From a virus: a stretch of DNA of 31,925 bases. The position numbers and the translations under genes are program-made. The stretch is taken from IMG/VR virus record IMGVR_UViG_3300032284_001720, positions 1 to 31,925 of that record; one strand, written 5' to 3'. The notes under the pieces were generated by a model. It saw nothing but the letters and a program-made list of their open reading frames with translations, had not been told where the DNA came from and ran no database searches. Positions 14,586 to 26,100 of this stretch are shown piece by piece (the stretch's first letter is position 1; each line of letters begins with the position of its first letter).

Positions 14586-17500
14586 ATGGCAGTTTTAACA
14601 ATAAATCAAAAGCTTGATCAGGTTAATAACTTTATTAATTCAATCAAGGATAGTAAAAATTCTTACTATTTCTTTGTTGGTAAAGCAGAACCATGGAGAG
14701 ACGAAAACGGAAACGTTGACGAAACTCAAGTCCCCGTTGCTGACAATTCGCTCTCTCAAATCGAGCAGTCAGTATATAAAGATATAGTATATGGTAAATT
14801 GTTAGATTCTTCTGACGTTACTTCAATAGTTAGAAGATATAACTGGACAAATAATACAATTTATGCCCGTTATAATAACAACGATCCTGATATCTATAGT
14901 AAAAATTTCTATGTTATTAATGATTCAAACGAAGTATATAAATGTATTGATAACGGTCGTTCCCCAAATTACCCAGATGGAGTTCCGTCATCTGTAAAAC
15001 CATCCATTACACAAACAAGCGGTACATTTAGAACTTATGATGGTTACATTTGGAAATATATGTACACATGTGATCCAACTCAATATAATAAGTTTCAAAC
15101 TAAAGATTATATACCAGTAACGCCAAATAACGATGTTATTACATATTCTGTAAATGGTACGATTGATTCTATAACTCTTATGAATGGTGGAGAAAATTAT
15201 CAGGTTTTCGAAACTGGGTTTCTTAGTAAATTTATAAACAGTCAAGTAGTTGAATTAGCTTATACTGCTTCGCCACACGATAACCATTATAAAGATTCTC
15301 AAATTTATTTAAAAGCTGGTTTCGGCGGCGGTCAAATTAGAAGAATTACTTCATCAAGCGGTTTAAATAAAACAATTTCTGTTGAGCCTGCGTTTAATTA
15401 TTATGAAAACTTAAAGCTAAAAAATATAAATGGTATTTTTACTATTGGAGATCTTGTAGAGCAGCACATTTATAACATTAAATACATTTTTGATGTTGGT
15501 TTCTTAAATATTGGCGATACTGTAATACAGTCTGATACTGGTTCTTCTGGTATAATTATTACATCAAATACATCTGTAATGAGAATCGAAACTAATTCAG
15601 AAGTTGAATTTAATGTAGATTACCCTATTATAGATACTGCTTCTTCTCCGGTTCAAAAAAACGGTTTGGTTGACGTATATGACGATTCAAATTTACAGCT
15701 TGAATTTAAAGGTCGCCTAACTTATGAAGCTATCGCCAATAGCGGTTGGTCAAAGGCTATTCCTTTTTCTCAAGAATTTACAGGATTTAAAACAAAATTC
15801 GAAGACGATTTCAGCGTTGGATCTTTCCTTCAGGTTAATAATGAAGAATACAAAAACGTTCGTAGAATCACAAGAATTGCAGACCCGAATTGGTTTGTAA
15901 GAACTGCTGTTGCAAATACACAGGGAATAGATGTAGATAATAATGTAATCAAAATGGTTGATGCGAACACATATTTCCGTATCAATGATTATATTCAATA
16001 TATTGTTCCAACAAATAATACAGCAATAAAAGCAACATATACAGATACAAGTGGAACTCCAAGAACAAGTTTAGCAAACAATTCTTTCTTTTATATTTCC
16101 TTTGTTAATACTTCTTCTATTGCTATTTCTACAACATACAATGGCGCAAATATAGATTTAACAGAAGATAGAACAACTTTTGGCGAAAAACACTCATTCA
16201 AGTATACAGTTGTAAATAGAAACGTTTCTGCTAATACAATCGGAGCCAATGCTGGTGTATTAGTAGATACTGTAAATGGTACAAATCACATCTATTCGGT
16301 TTCTTCTGCCGATGTATTTTTAATGCCTCGTGCTAATACATTTTTTAGCGTTCATGATAAAGTTTATTATACAGTTGCAAATAACAGTATTCCTTTAGGT
16401 AGTTTAACTGGTAATTCTTTTTATTATATTTCATTTGTTAATTCTACATCATTCGCTCTTTCAGCAAATGATAGCCTTCAATCTGGTTTATCGGCTAATA
16501 TATCTCTTGAAGATAGAAGATTAAGAGTTGTAAAACCAGTTGGTGGTCATAATGACGTTCACGGAAATCCTTTAGCAGAACCAAATGAAATAACCTATCT
16601 AGCTTATGATATTAAGCCAGATACAACTGCATTAGGTGTAAATTCAACTTCCGATACAATTTATCTTGCATATGCCAATTCATATTATGAAAAAAATTAT
16701 AAGGTAAAATATACAACTAAAAATAATGGATCTCCAATTGGAGGTCTTGTAAATAATTCGATTTATTATATTTCCTTTTCTAATTCTTCTTCTTTCGCTC
16801 TTTCAACAGATTATAATGGATCAAATATTCAACTTACAGAAAGTAGAGGATCGGCTTGCACAGATATTCATAATATTCAGTTTGTTCAAGATCAACATAC
16901 ATTTACTGTATTCCCATATATGTTTGTTAATTCTCCGTTTGTACAAGGATTAGATAATAAGAAAATCTATAGCGTACCAACAGCTCTTTCTATTGATTCA
17001 TATAATACAAGTTCTTCACTTGGATCTATCGTATATGTTAATTTAAATTCGGCAGAAATTACTTTTGCTGATATTCATCCTGTTGATCAAAGTTTCCTTT
17101 TTGGTGAAAGTTTGGTAGTTGTTGATAATGCAAACAATAACTTATATACAAACGGAACAGTTTCCTTTACAAACAATTTTACTGTTATCCTTTCTGACGT
17201 ACAGGGTAGTAATTTTATCCCAGTTAAAGAATCATATCGCCCATCATATCTTTATGGTTTAACTTCTAAAATTAAAGCTAGAATTGTTTCTCTTAATACA
17301 GATCCAAATATAACTGTTGAAACGCAAGAAGGTGGATTTTCATCTGGCGGAACAATTTTTGTTAAAACAGCTGATGGTGTTCCAACAGCTAATGCAAAAA
17401 TTATTTCAAAATACTCATCTCCGAACGATATTACAGAATATGTAATTGGACCAAGAGTAAATATTGATGGCGATGGTAATGGGGCTCTAGCTTTTTGTAC

Positions 17501-20129
17501 TGTAGATTTAAGTAGTAATAATCCAACAAGAAAAATTACTGCTATTGAATTAATAAATCATGGTCAAAATTATACAAGAGCAAATGTATCTGTAACAAGT
17601 AATACTCTTTATGGTCATGGAGCTTCTTTCGAAGCTACTGTTTCACCAATAAGAGGTCATGGATTCGATGCTTATTCTGAATTAGGTTCGTTCTATACTG
17701 GTATTTCTAAAAAATTCGATACTGCGATTAATGAATCATTTTATTTCCCAACATATGGTTCATATAGAAAAATTGGTATTATTAGAAATCCATTTATTAA
17801 CGATGTTATTTTCGATGTTGATAATTTTGATAGAGTAACGTTAAAATACGATAATTGGAATTCAATTTATTTTGAAGACGATGAAATTTTAGTTCAGCCA
17901 GGTTCAAATTCTGCAGGAATTATAGTTTCTTCTAATTCTACAGCTATCGAATTAAAGAACGTTAGAGGAACATTTTTACAGGATCCAGATAATCTAGCAA
18001 ACGCTTCAACTACAATTCACGGTTGGGTTTCTGGTGCAAATGCTCACGTTACGAACAATCAAATTAAATATTTTACATTGGCTTCTGATTTAGAATCTGT
18101 ATCTGAAGAAATCCCAGGTGGTACTGGTAAAATTAATCAGGTATTTTTAGATACTGGCGAAGTTGTTGTATATAGAAATGTAATAGCAAATACATATTCT
18201 TCTCAAAACCCTGTTGGCGTTGATAGTGCTAGAATTGTTGATGCTGCTTTAGTTGATTCTATAAATGATGTTATTCCTCTTGAAAACGCTAACATTTATT
18301 TTAGCGTAAATGATAAAGTATATTACTATACTCCAGCAGTTAGTGATGGAGCAATTGGTGGTTTAAGTAATAACACATTTTACTATATTTCGTTTGCTAA
18401 TTCAAGCACCTTTGCTCTTTCTGAAACTTATGGTGGAGCTAATATAGCATTATCAGTAACATACTCTGCAGATGCCGAATATCATAAAGTAAGATATGTC
18501 GATAGCGGTAAAATTACTGGAGATAATAATTACGATGTTATTAAAATAGATTTAGCGAATACAATATATAAAGTTGGCGATGTTGTAACTTATCTTGTTC
18601 CAGAAGATGGAGATGCGATTGGTGGTCTTTTACATAATAACGATTACTATATTGCATATGTTAATTCTTCTTCTTTTGCTCTTTCTAATGAGCCAGAAGG
18701 CGATGTTATTCCTATTACTGAATCAAGAATTACAACGCCAAGCACATTTACAATTTATGCAAATACAGATGGCGTTGAAGCGTCAACTAATACAATTTTC
18801 CTAGAAAATATTTCTGCAAAATTAGCAGTAAATGATAAAATCTATTATTCATACCCCGAAACTAATACTGCGATAAATGGTCTTTTAAATTACACATATT
18901 ATTATGTTTCTTATGTTCAACCTTCTGTTTCTCATCCAATAGTCGCAAATACTTCATTTGTTAATTCTATAGATAATACTATTAAATTAAGTGGCGCTTC
19001 AACTAAATTACATGTTGGTGATAAATTATTCTATAAATCTGAACCTGGTATACCAATAAGCCCTCTTGTTGATGGAACTTATTATTATGTTTCTAGTGTA
19101 AGCGGCGACTGGTTCTCTCTTGCAGAAACAAGAGGAGGTTCTACGATTAATATATCAGAATCTAGAACTGACGATCCTGGCGAAATTCATCATGTATCAA
19201 CTCTTTCTAAATTTGCACTTTCAGCAACTAAAAATGGTTCTAATCTTCAAATTTCAGCAACAAAAGAAGTAAGCGGAAGTCTAGTAGATAGAACCGATAA
19301 CCCAGGGGAAGAACATTCTATTTTCATTACTCCTCAAGTTCATCAGTTTAAATACAATGTTACTAATTTAAATGCTAAAAACACTAAAATTAGAGTTACA
19401 GATGCAGTTGGTTCATTTGCTGTTGGCGATCATATTTACGAACCAAGAACAAATGCTCACGCTCAAATAACTAAAATTTTAACGGCTAATGGTGAAAAAG
19501 ATTCTTCTATCGGTTTCGGTAATAAATTTAACCAAACTGCAAGAATAACTCTTTCTGCAAACGATCATCCATACATTAAATATGAGTATGTATACCAGTC
19601 AGATACATACGCTACTGGTCAAATTATAAGTACAAATGACGAATTAGATATTGAATATATTGATGAAGCAAATTTCGTAGTTGGTGAAAAGGTAGTAAAT
19701 CAACAAACACACGCTACGGCTATTATTTCTTCGGTTAATACAGCAAGTAAAATGATAAAGCTTACTTCTGTTTCTACAGAAGGTTTTGATGATTATACAA
19801 ATAAACCATTTAACCCTTCAAATATTATTAAAAATTCAACAGAAACTAAAACCACTGCTATAAATAAGGTATATTCTGTATTGGTATTGGCCGACGTTGA
19901 TCATGTAAATAATAATGAAACTACTCCTTATCTTGGTAAATTTAGAATAGGTAATAATAATATTTGGGGTTACACTTCTAATTCAAAGGGCGAAACTGTT
20001 TTATCTGATTCTATCGTATATCCAGATTTGGTTAAATACAGTGGTAAGGTTATCTATACAGACAATATAAGTAAATTTGATAAAGATCCTTCGTCTAATG
20101 AACAGCTTAAATTAATTATTAAATTTTAG
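14586..20129 (+). CDS. 8: Baseplate wedge protein gp8-like, greatly extended by repeat modules
   Basis: 1847 residues (T4 gp8 is 334). The N-terminal 200 residues match the gp8 type: a start with NQKLDQVNNFINSIK, YYFFVGKAEPWRDENG, VYGKLLDSSDVTSIVRRYNW, FYVINDSNEVYKCIDN, then GYIWKYMYTCDP and YIPVTPN. The C-terminus SGKVIYTDNISKFDKD then NEQLKLIIKF resembles the 'G.v.Y..N...i.R...Q.E.lk.i.eF' ending of gp8 proteins. Between them lie beta-rich domains (for example FEATVSPIRGHGFDAYSELG) and about seven modules of roughly 95 residues marked by 'VNDKVYY...', 'NN..YYISFVNSSSFALS' and 'NI.L.ESR'. In T4, gp8 links gp10 and gp7 at the wedge rim. The extra modules probably enlarge the baseplate periphery. 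A late promoter lies directly upstream; the next gene follows after 8 bases. Confidence 0.72.
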   Translation: MAVLTINQKLDQVNNFINSIKDSKNSYYFFVGKAEPWRDENGNVDETQVPVADNSLSQIEQSVYKDIVYGKLLDSSDVTSIVRRYNWTNNTIYARYNNNDPDIYSKNFYVINDSNEVYKCIDNGRSPNYPDGVPSSVKPSITQTSGTFRTYDGYIWKYMYTCDPTQYNKFQTKDYIPVTPNNDVITYSVNGTIDSITLMNGGENYQVFETGFLSKFINSQVVELAYTASPHDNHYKDSQIYLKAGFGGGQIRRITSSSGLNKTISVEPAFNYYENLKLKNINGIFTIGDLVEQHIYNIKYIFDVGFLNIGDTVIQSDTGSSGIIITSNTSVMRIETNSEVEFNVDYPIIDTASSPVQKNGLVDVYDDSNLQLEFKGRLTYEAIANSGWSKAIPFSQEFTGFKTKFEDDFSVGSFLQVNNEEYKNVRRITRIADPNWFVRTAVANTQGIDVDNNVIKMVDANTYFRINDYIQYIVPTNNTAIKATYTDTSGTPRTSLANNSFFYISFVNTSSIAISTTYNGANIDLTEDRTTFGEKHSFKYTVVNRNVSANTIGANAGVLVDTVNGTNHIYSVSSADVFLMPRANTFFSVHDKVYYTVANNSIPLGSLTGNSFYYISFVNSTSFALSANDSLQSGLSANISLEDRRLRVVKPVGGHNDVHGNPLAEPNEITYLAYDIKPDTTALGVNSTSDTIYLAYANSYYEKNYKVKYTTKNNGSPIGGLVNNSIYYISFSNSSSFALSTDYNGSNIQLTESRGSACTDIHNIQFVQDQHTFTVFPYMFVNSPFVQGLDNKKIYSVPTALSIDSYNTSSSLGSIVYVNLNSAEITFADIHPVDQSFLFGESLVVVDNANNNLYTNGTVSFTNNFTVILSDVQGSNFIPVKESYRPSYLYGLTSKIKARIVSLNTDPNITVETQEGGFSSGGTIFVKTADGVPTANAKIISKYSSPNDITEYVIGPRVNIDGDGNGALAFCTVDLSSNNPTRKITAIELINHGQNYTRANVSVTSNTLYGHGASFEATVSPIRGHGFDAYSELGSFYTGISKKFDTAINESFYFPTYGSYRKIGIIRNPFINDVIFDVDNFDRVTLKYDNWNSIYFEDDEILVQPGSNSAGIIVSSNSTAIELKNVRGTFLQDPDNLANASTTIHGWVSGANAHVTNNQIKYFTLASDLESVSEEIPGGTGKINQVFLDTGEVVVYRNVIANTYSSQNPVGVDSARIVDAALVDSINDVIPLENANIYFSVNDKVYYYTPAVSDGAIGGLSNNTFYYISFANSSTFALSETYGGANIALSVTYSADAEYHKVRYVDSGKITGDNNYDVIKIDLANTIYKVGDVVTYLVPEDGDAIGGLLHNNDYYIAYVNSSSFALSNEPEGDVIPITESRITTPSTFTIYANTDGVEASTNTIFLENISAKLAVNDKIYYSYPETNTAINGLLNYTYYYVSYVQPSVSHPIVANTSFVNSIDNTIKLSGASTKLHVGDKLFYKSEPGIPISPLVDGTYYYVSSVSGDWFSLAETRGGSTINISESRTDDPGEIHHVSTLSKFALSATKNGSNLQISATKEVSGSLVDRTDNPGEEHSIFITPQVHQFKYNVTNLNAKNTKIRVTDAVGSFAVGDHIYEPRTNAHAQITKILTANGEKDSSIGFGNKFNQTARITLSANDHPYIKYEYVYQSDTYATGQIISTNDELDIEYIDEANFVVGEKVVNQQTHATAIISSVNTASKMIKLTSVSTEGFDDYTNKPFNPSNIIKNSTETKTTAINKVYSVLVLADVDHVNNNETTPYLGKFRIGNNNIWGYTSNSKGETVLSDSIVYPDLVKYSGKVIYTDNISKFDKDPSSNEQLKLIIKF
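15910..19335 (+). repeat. Seven-copy approximately 95-residue module array within the gp8-like protein
   Basis: Approximate copies: A 15910-16207, B 16250-16540, C 16633-16895, D 18220-18500, E 18505-18755, F first half 18768-18917 with second half 19206-19335, and G 18918-19205 lying between the F halves. Shared marks in order are an 'N.I.L..AN..F.VND.(V/I)YY' strand pair, 'AIGGL.NN..YYIS(F/Y)VNSSSFALS', then '(Y)NG.NI.LTESR' and a closing H-containing strand. Bases 16900-18200 between copies C and D are unrelated wedge sequence. Copies differ widely at DNA level. Confidence 0.75.
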
Positions 20130-20137
20130 AGGAAATA

Positions 20138-23100
20138 ATGGCTTTAGATACCAACCTATCTCGCAGTCCGTACTTTGATACTTTTAACACCGATAGTGGT
20201 TATCATCAAATTCTTTTTAGACCAGCCGTTGCTGTTCAAACCAGAGAACTTAATGAATTACAGTCTATTCAACAGGATCAGATTGCTAAATTCGGTCGTC
20301 AAATATTTACAGAAGGTTCGGTCGTAGAAGGTTGTCAATTATCTTTCGAAAATAGTATCCCATACGTTAAGATTAACGATGAGTATGCAAATGGTACTGT
20401 TTTCGGTAACGTTAATGAATTTCTAGGTTTAACTGCAGTTAATGCAGCTAATGTTTCTGCTATTATTCTTAATACATATCCTGGTGGTATTGCTAAATCT
20501 CCTGATCTTAATACTCTTTATGTTAGATACACACAAGCCGCAGATTTTACCAGTCAAAAGGTTTTCCAACCAGGAGAGCAGTTAACGCTCTACACAACTT
20601 CTGGTAATCCTATTGGTAATGTTGTTGTTGCTAATACGACTGCTTCTGGCGCTACACCACCAACTGGTCTTGGTTATATCGTACACGCACAGGAAGGGGT
20701 TGTATTCCAAAAAGGTTATTTTATTAGATCAACCCCACAAAGTTATGTTTTATCAAAATACGATTCTAATCCTAATAATGTTTCTATTGGTTATACAACA
20801 ATCGAAACTATCGATACCCCAGAATCAAATACCCAGCTTTTAGATAATGCTTCTGGCGCTCCAAACTATTCGGCTCCTGGCGCTCATAGATTAAAGCTTA
20901 CGCCTGTTCTTATTTCAAGAGTAACCACAGATACGTCAAATACAACTAGCTTTTTTGCTATTGCTGATTTTGCGGACGGCAATCCTTCAATAATTAGAAC
21001 AGATCCTAGCTATTCTAGCTTAGGAAAGCAATTAGCCCAACGTACATTCGACGAAAGTGGCAATTATATGATTGATCCTTTTATTGTTCGTTTAGGTACA
21101 AAATATGATTCAAATGATAATATCGTCGCCGACCAGTTAAAATTAGAAATTGAAAAAGGTTTGGCGTATATTAATGGTTATAGAGTCGAAACTATCGGTA
21201 AATTGGTAAATTCAATTCGTCGCGGTACAGACACCAAAACAATTTATACTCAAAGCATTACTTCTACAATGGGAAGTTATGTTTATGTTAAAGAATTTTC
21301 AGGTATTTTTGATCCAACATCTTTTCAACAAGTTTCACTTAGAAGTGCAACTGCTCAATCTATTACAAATAGAACTTCTGGTGCAACAGTAGACTCTTTA
21401 AGTCCTCCTGGTTCAGAATTAGGAAAAGCAAATATTATTGCCGTTGAATATGATTCTGGATATCCTGGTACCCCAAGTTGCGTTTATAGAGTTTATCTAA
21501 CGAATATAACTTGTTCTAATTTTGCGGCTGTAAGAAGTATTTATGTTACTAATTCTACAGGCGAAGGTTATGCAGATATTATTCTTGATACTAATGGAAA
21601 TTGCGTATTAAATGACGCTAATTTACAATCTTTAACATTTCCATTTAATCAAAAAGCGGTAAAAACTTTATTTGGGTTCGCTCAAGACGCTAATAGAACA
21701 CAATTTGATTTTAAAGCAAAAAGCGATATAATTATTACAACATCAGGAACTGCTTCTATTCCTGTATTAAGTGTAACTGGAGGAATAAATAAATTTCCTT
21801 ATTCTGGTGTTTTAGATAACATTTCAGAAAGAAATTTCATTATAACTTATACAGGAAGTTCTGGTGTTACATCTGCTAATATTTCTGGTTATGTAACTGG
21901 TACTTCTGCTTGTAATATTTTAACTGGTCATAGTACATCATTTACTTTAAATTTTGCAAATGGTAATTTAATAAGAATAGCTAATGGTTCGAATACACCA
22001 ATTTATAAAAGAATTGCTTCGGTTGATAGTGATACACAAATTACTCTTACTGAAACTTTAGGTAGTACACAAGGAGGAAGCGATGCACTTGTCGCTCTTT
22101 ATTTAACAAAGGGAGAACCTATTTCTACCTTTACATTACCTAATGCTACAATTACAATTAATGATACTCAAACATCTGCAGCTTTGGCTCTTAATAGAAC
22201 TTTTTCAGGAACTTTAAATGCTGAAGTTCTTTATAATGTTAGAAGAACAGTTGCTAGACCTTTAAAGAAAAAGCTTAATCAAAATCTCTATGTTAAGATT
22301 GATACTTCTAGTGTAGATAAGAAAAATATTGGTCCTTGGTGTTTAGGAATCCCAGACGTATATAAAGTAACAAATGTTTATGTCGGTACTAATTATAGTA
22401 CTTCAAATCCAGACCTTGCTTCTTCTTTTACTTTAGATAATGGTCAAAGAGATGCATTTTATAATTTAGCTTATTTAAATAAGAAAAATGGATTTTCTAT
22501 TCCTTCTGGATCAAAAATATTAGTTAAATTAGATGCGTTTAAAGAAGACGCAACAACAGGAGCTGGTTATTTTAGTATTGACTCTTATCCGATTGATGAT
22601 ACGGGGTCAACAGCAAATACTATATTAACAAGAAATATTCCTGTTTATAATTCTGCAACTTCTGGACAATATGACTTAAGAAATATTGCTGATTTTAGAG
22701 TTTATGCAACTAATACTGCAACTTATACAACAAATTCGGATACTGCTACAGAAAACCCTTCTAGTACTATCGCATTTAGCAGTTCTACTACTGGTTTTAT
22801 TCCAGTTCCGGATTCTTCTTTTGAAACTGATCTTGAATATTATGTTGGTAGATACGATAAGGTTGGTTTAGATTCGTTTGGTAATATTAAAGTTATTGAA
22901 GGATCCGCAGACGAAAATCCAATTCCTCCTATTGATAGTCAGGCAATGATGACTCTTGCTCTGGTTAAAGTTCCCCCTTATCCATCTCTTGCTCCGTCAG
23001 AAGCCGTTACTTCTGGAAGACCTGATTTGATTGCGGATATTTCTTATTATAAAAATAAAAGATATACTATGAGAGATATTTCAACTCTTGATAAAAGAAT

Positions 23101-26100
23101 TGAAACTCTTGAATATTATACTTCTTTAAGTACTCTTGAACTTTCAACAAAATCATTATTGATTGATAATGGAGTTGGTGGAAATAGATTCCAGTATGGA
23201 TTGCTAGTTGATCCAATGAAGGGTCATGATATTGGTAACGTTAATGATCCACAATATAGAATTGCTATCGACTATGATGCTACAGAAGCCAGACCAATGG
23301 TTGAAGAAATAAGAGTAGATTTAACATATAATACAACAGCAGGTTCAAAAGTTTCAACCGATGGACGTTTAATAACTCTTGATTATAATACTGCGGGAAG
23401 TTTTGATAATTATATTGCACAACCTTTTGCTACAAAGTATAGAAATTGTTCTCAAGACGTAACTTATATATACAATGGACACATTGATTTAACTCCTGCA
23501 GGCGACTGGACTCCAGATGTAACAACAAATCCAGATATCAATATTAATTTAGATATCTATAGTAATTTGCCTGTTATCGCAGATGCAATAGGAACAATTT
23601 ATGGTGCTTATAAAGAAATAAGCAGTCAAACATCTACATCAAATCCAATAGTAACAACTTCAAGTTTTGGTGTTTCTGGTGGCACTGAAACACAGACAAC
23701 AACTACAACAACTGCAACAACAAAATCTACACAACAAGCAGTTACTACTAAGTTAATTGCTTCTGCCCCAGACAATGTTTCTTACCCATTAGGCGACATT
23801 GTAAATAATGTTGCTTTACAACCATATATTAAACCTCAAAAAATTACATTTAAGGCAACTGGATTAAAGCCAAATGCTACTGTTTATGCATTTTTTGATG
23901 ACGTTAATGTTACTCAATATTGCACACCATCTATTTTAAAAGTTTCTTCTGATGGGTCTATAACAGGATCTTTTGCCATTCCATCAAAAACTTTCTATGC
24001 GGGCGAAAGAGAATTTAAACTAGTTGACGTTGATAACCTTATTCAAGGAGCTAGTGATATTCAAACTCAGGCTTCTTCTATATGGTTTGGAACTAACTTA
24101 TCATTTTCAAAAGAAAATGTTACATTAAATACCGTAAAAGGTCAAATTACTAAAGTTACTGGATCTGATACAAAAGTTGTTACAACAACACAAACTACAA
24201 CAAATTATTCTACAGTATTTACACCAGCTCCTCAAATCGACCCATTAATTCAAACATTTAATGTTAATGAAAAAGATGATATTGCTGGAATTTTCTTAAA
24301 ATCAATCGACCTTTATTTTTATAAAAAAGATTCAAGTCGTGGTATTCGAATAGAAATTAGAGAAATGTTTAACGGATTCCCAGGATTTAACGTTTTACCA
24401 TTTTCTTCTACATATTTACCAGCTTCTTCTGTTAATGTATCTTCTGATTCGTCTGTAAAAACTACTTTCGTTTTCGAAGCTCCTGTTTTTGTAAAGAATC
24501 AAACAGAATATGCAATCGCCATAACTCCAGACGCTTCAAGTCCAGATTATGCTATTTGGACAGCAGAACTCAGTGGTATTGATGTTAAATCTAATTCGCC
24601 AGTGTTTATTAATAGCGACGTAGGCGTTATGTTTACTTCTTCTGATAATAAAACTTGGACACCATATCAGAAAGAAGATGTAAAATTTGGTATAACTAGA
24701 TACGACTTTACTCCTATAAATTCTGCTGTTAATGTTCTTTTAACTAATGATGACACGGAATATCTTTCTGCCAACGATTTATTAGGAACATTTGATACAA
24801 ACGAAAAAGTATATTTTTCAAATAATGTTATTGATAGTGAAGTAACAGTTTCTTCTGCTACTAATGTTATCAGCTCAATTTCTAGCACTTCTTCTATAAC
24901 AGTAAACGATTTAATTTATATAAGAAATAGTACTGGAACACAAACAAATGTTAGAAAAATAACTGCTAAGGGAACAGATAATGTAACTGTTGACACTATT
25001 CCAACATTCTCTGATTCTGTTTCTACTATAGGTAAGTTAAGTGGAAATGGTGATTTTAATGGTATTATTAAAACTATAAATTATTCAAATGGTTATATTA
25101 TGATAGGTAATTCAACAGCTAATTCTACTGTTTACCTAACTGAAAATCATTTGATAATTCCTTCAAGTTCACAAGCTTCTGCAACCATTAAGTCTATTAA
25201 TACCGTTAAATATGATGTTGTTATGCCAAAGTTTTCAATTTCAACACCTCCTTATACATCTATTGATTTATCGATAAAAGGAATGGCAAACGATTATAGT
25301 ACTGATTCATCTTATTATAATTTAGTGTTTGCACAAGAAACACCATTTTATGATAAGGAAAGAATTGTATTAAGTAAAAGTGACGAATATCGTTATAATA
25401 CTGGTAACAAATCAGTACAAGTAAATGCTAAATTTATGTCTTCAAATACTAAATTGACTCCTGTTATTGACCAAATTAAATCTGGATTTATCGCAACTTA
25501 TAATATAGTAAATTATGACGATTCATCGCCTCAAAATATTTCATTAACTATTCAGTACAATAACGCTAACGGAACCTTTAACGTCGGTGATCAAATAGCA
25601 TTAATTGAAAGCGATGTTATAAGCACAACTAAAACATCTAATGTTATTTACTCTTATGCTTCAAATAATACGAATGGAACAATGATAGTAAATTATCTTG
25701 GAGGTGCAACTCCTGTTTCTCCTTCTGTTTTTGTAGCTGGAGCTAATGTAAAAAATATTAGTGCAAGCGGAAACGTAGTCGCAAATATGCAGTTTGTCGA
25801 CACTTCAACTTCTATTCTTGCAACCGAAAAAACACCAGATAGTGGTTTAGCAAAAGCTAGATATATTTCTAAAAAGGTTATTCTAGCCGATAAGCAAGAT
25901 GCTGATGATATCAAAGTTTACGTAGCTGCTTATAAACCAGCAGGAACAGACGTATTAGTATTCGCTAAATTTTGGAATGCAGCTGACCCAGAATCATTTG
26001 ACAACAAACAGTGGACTCAGCTTTCAACGACAAATACTCTTGTAAGTAGCAAAGCTAATATAAACGACTTCATTGAGTATGAATACGATTTAACTAATAA

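Noticed and set aside
14988-15998. Antisense open frames opposite the gp8-like gene
   Set aside because: They are shadows of a clearly coding + strand frame. Their composition (Ile/Tyr/Cys-rich) does not look like a real protein.
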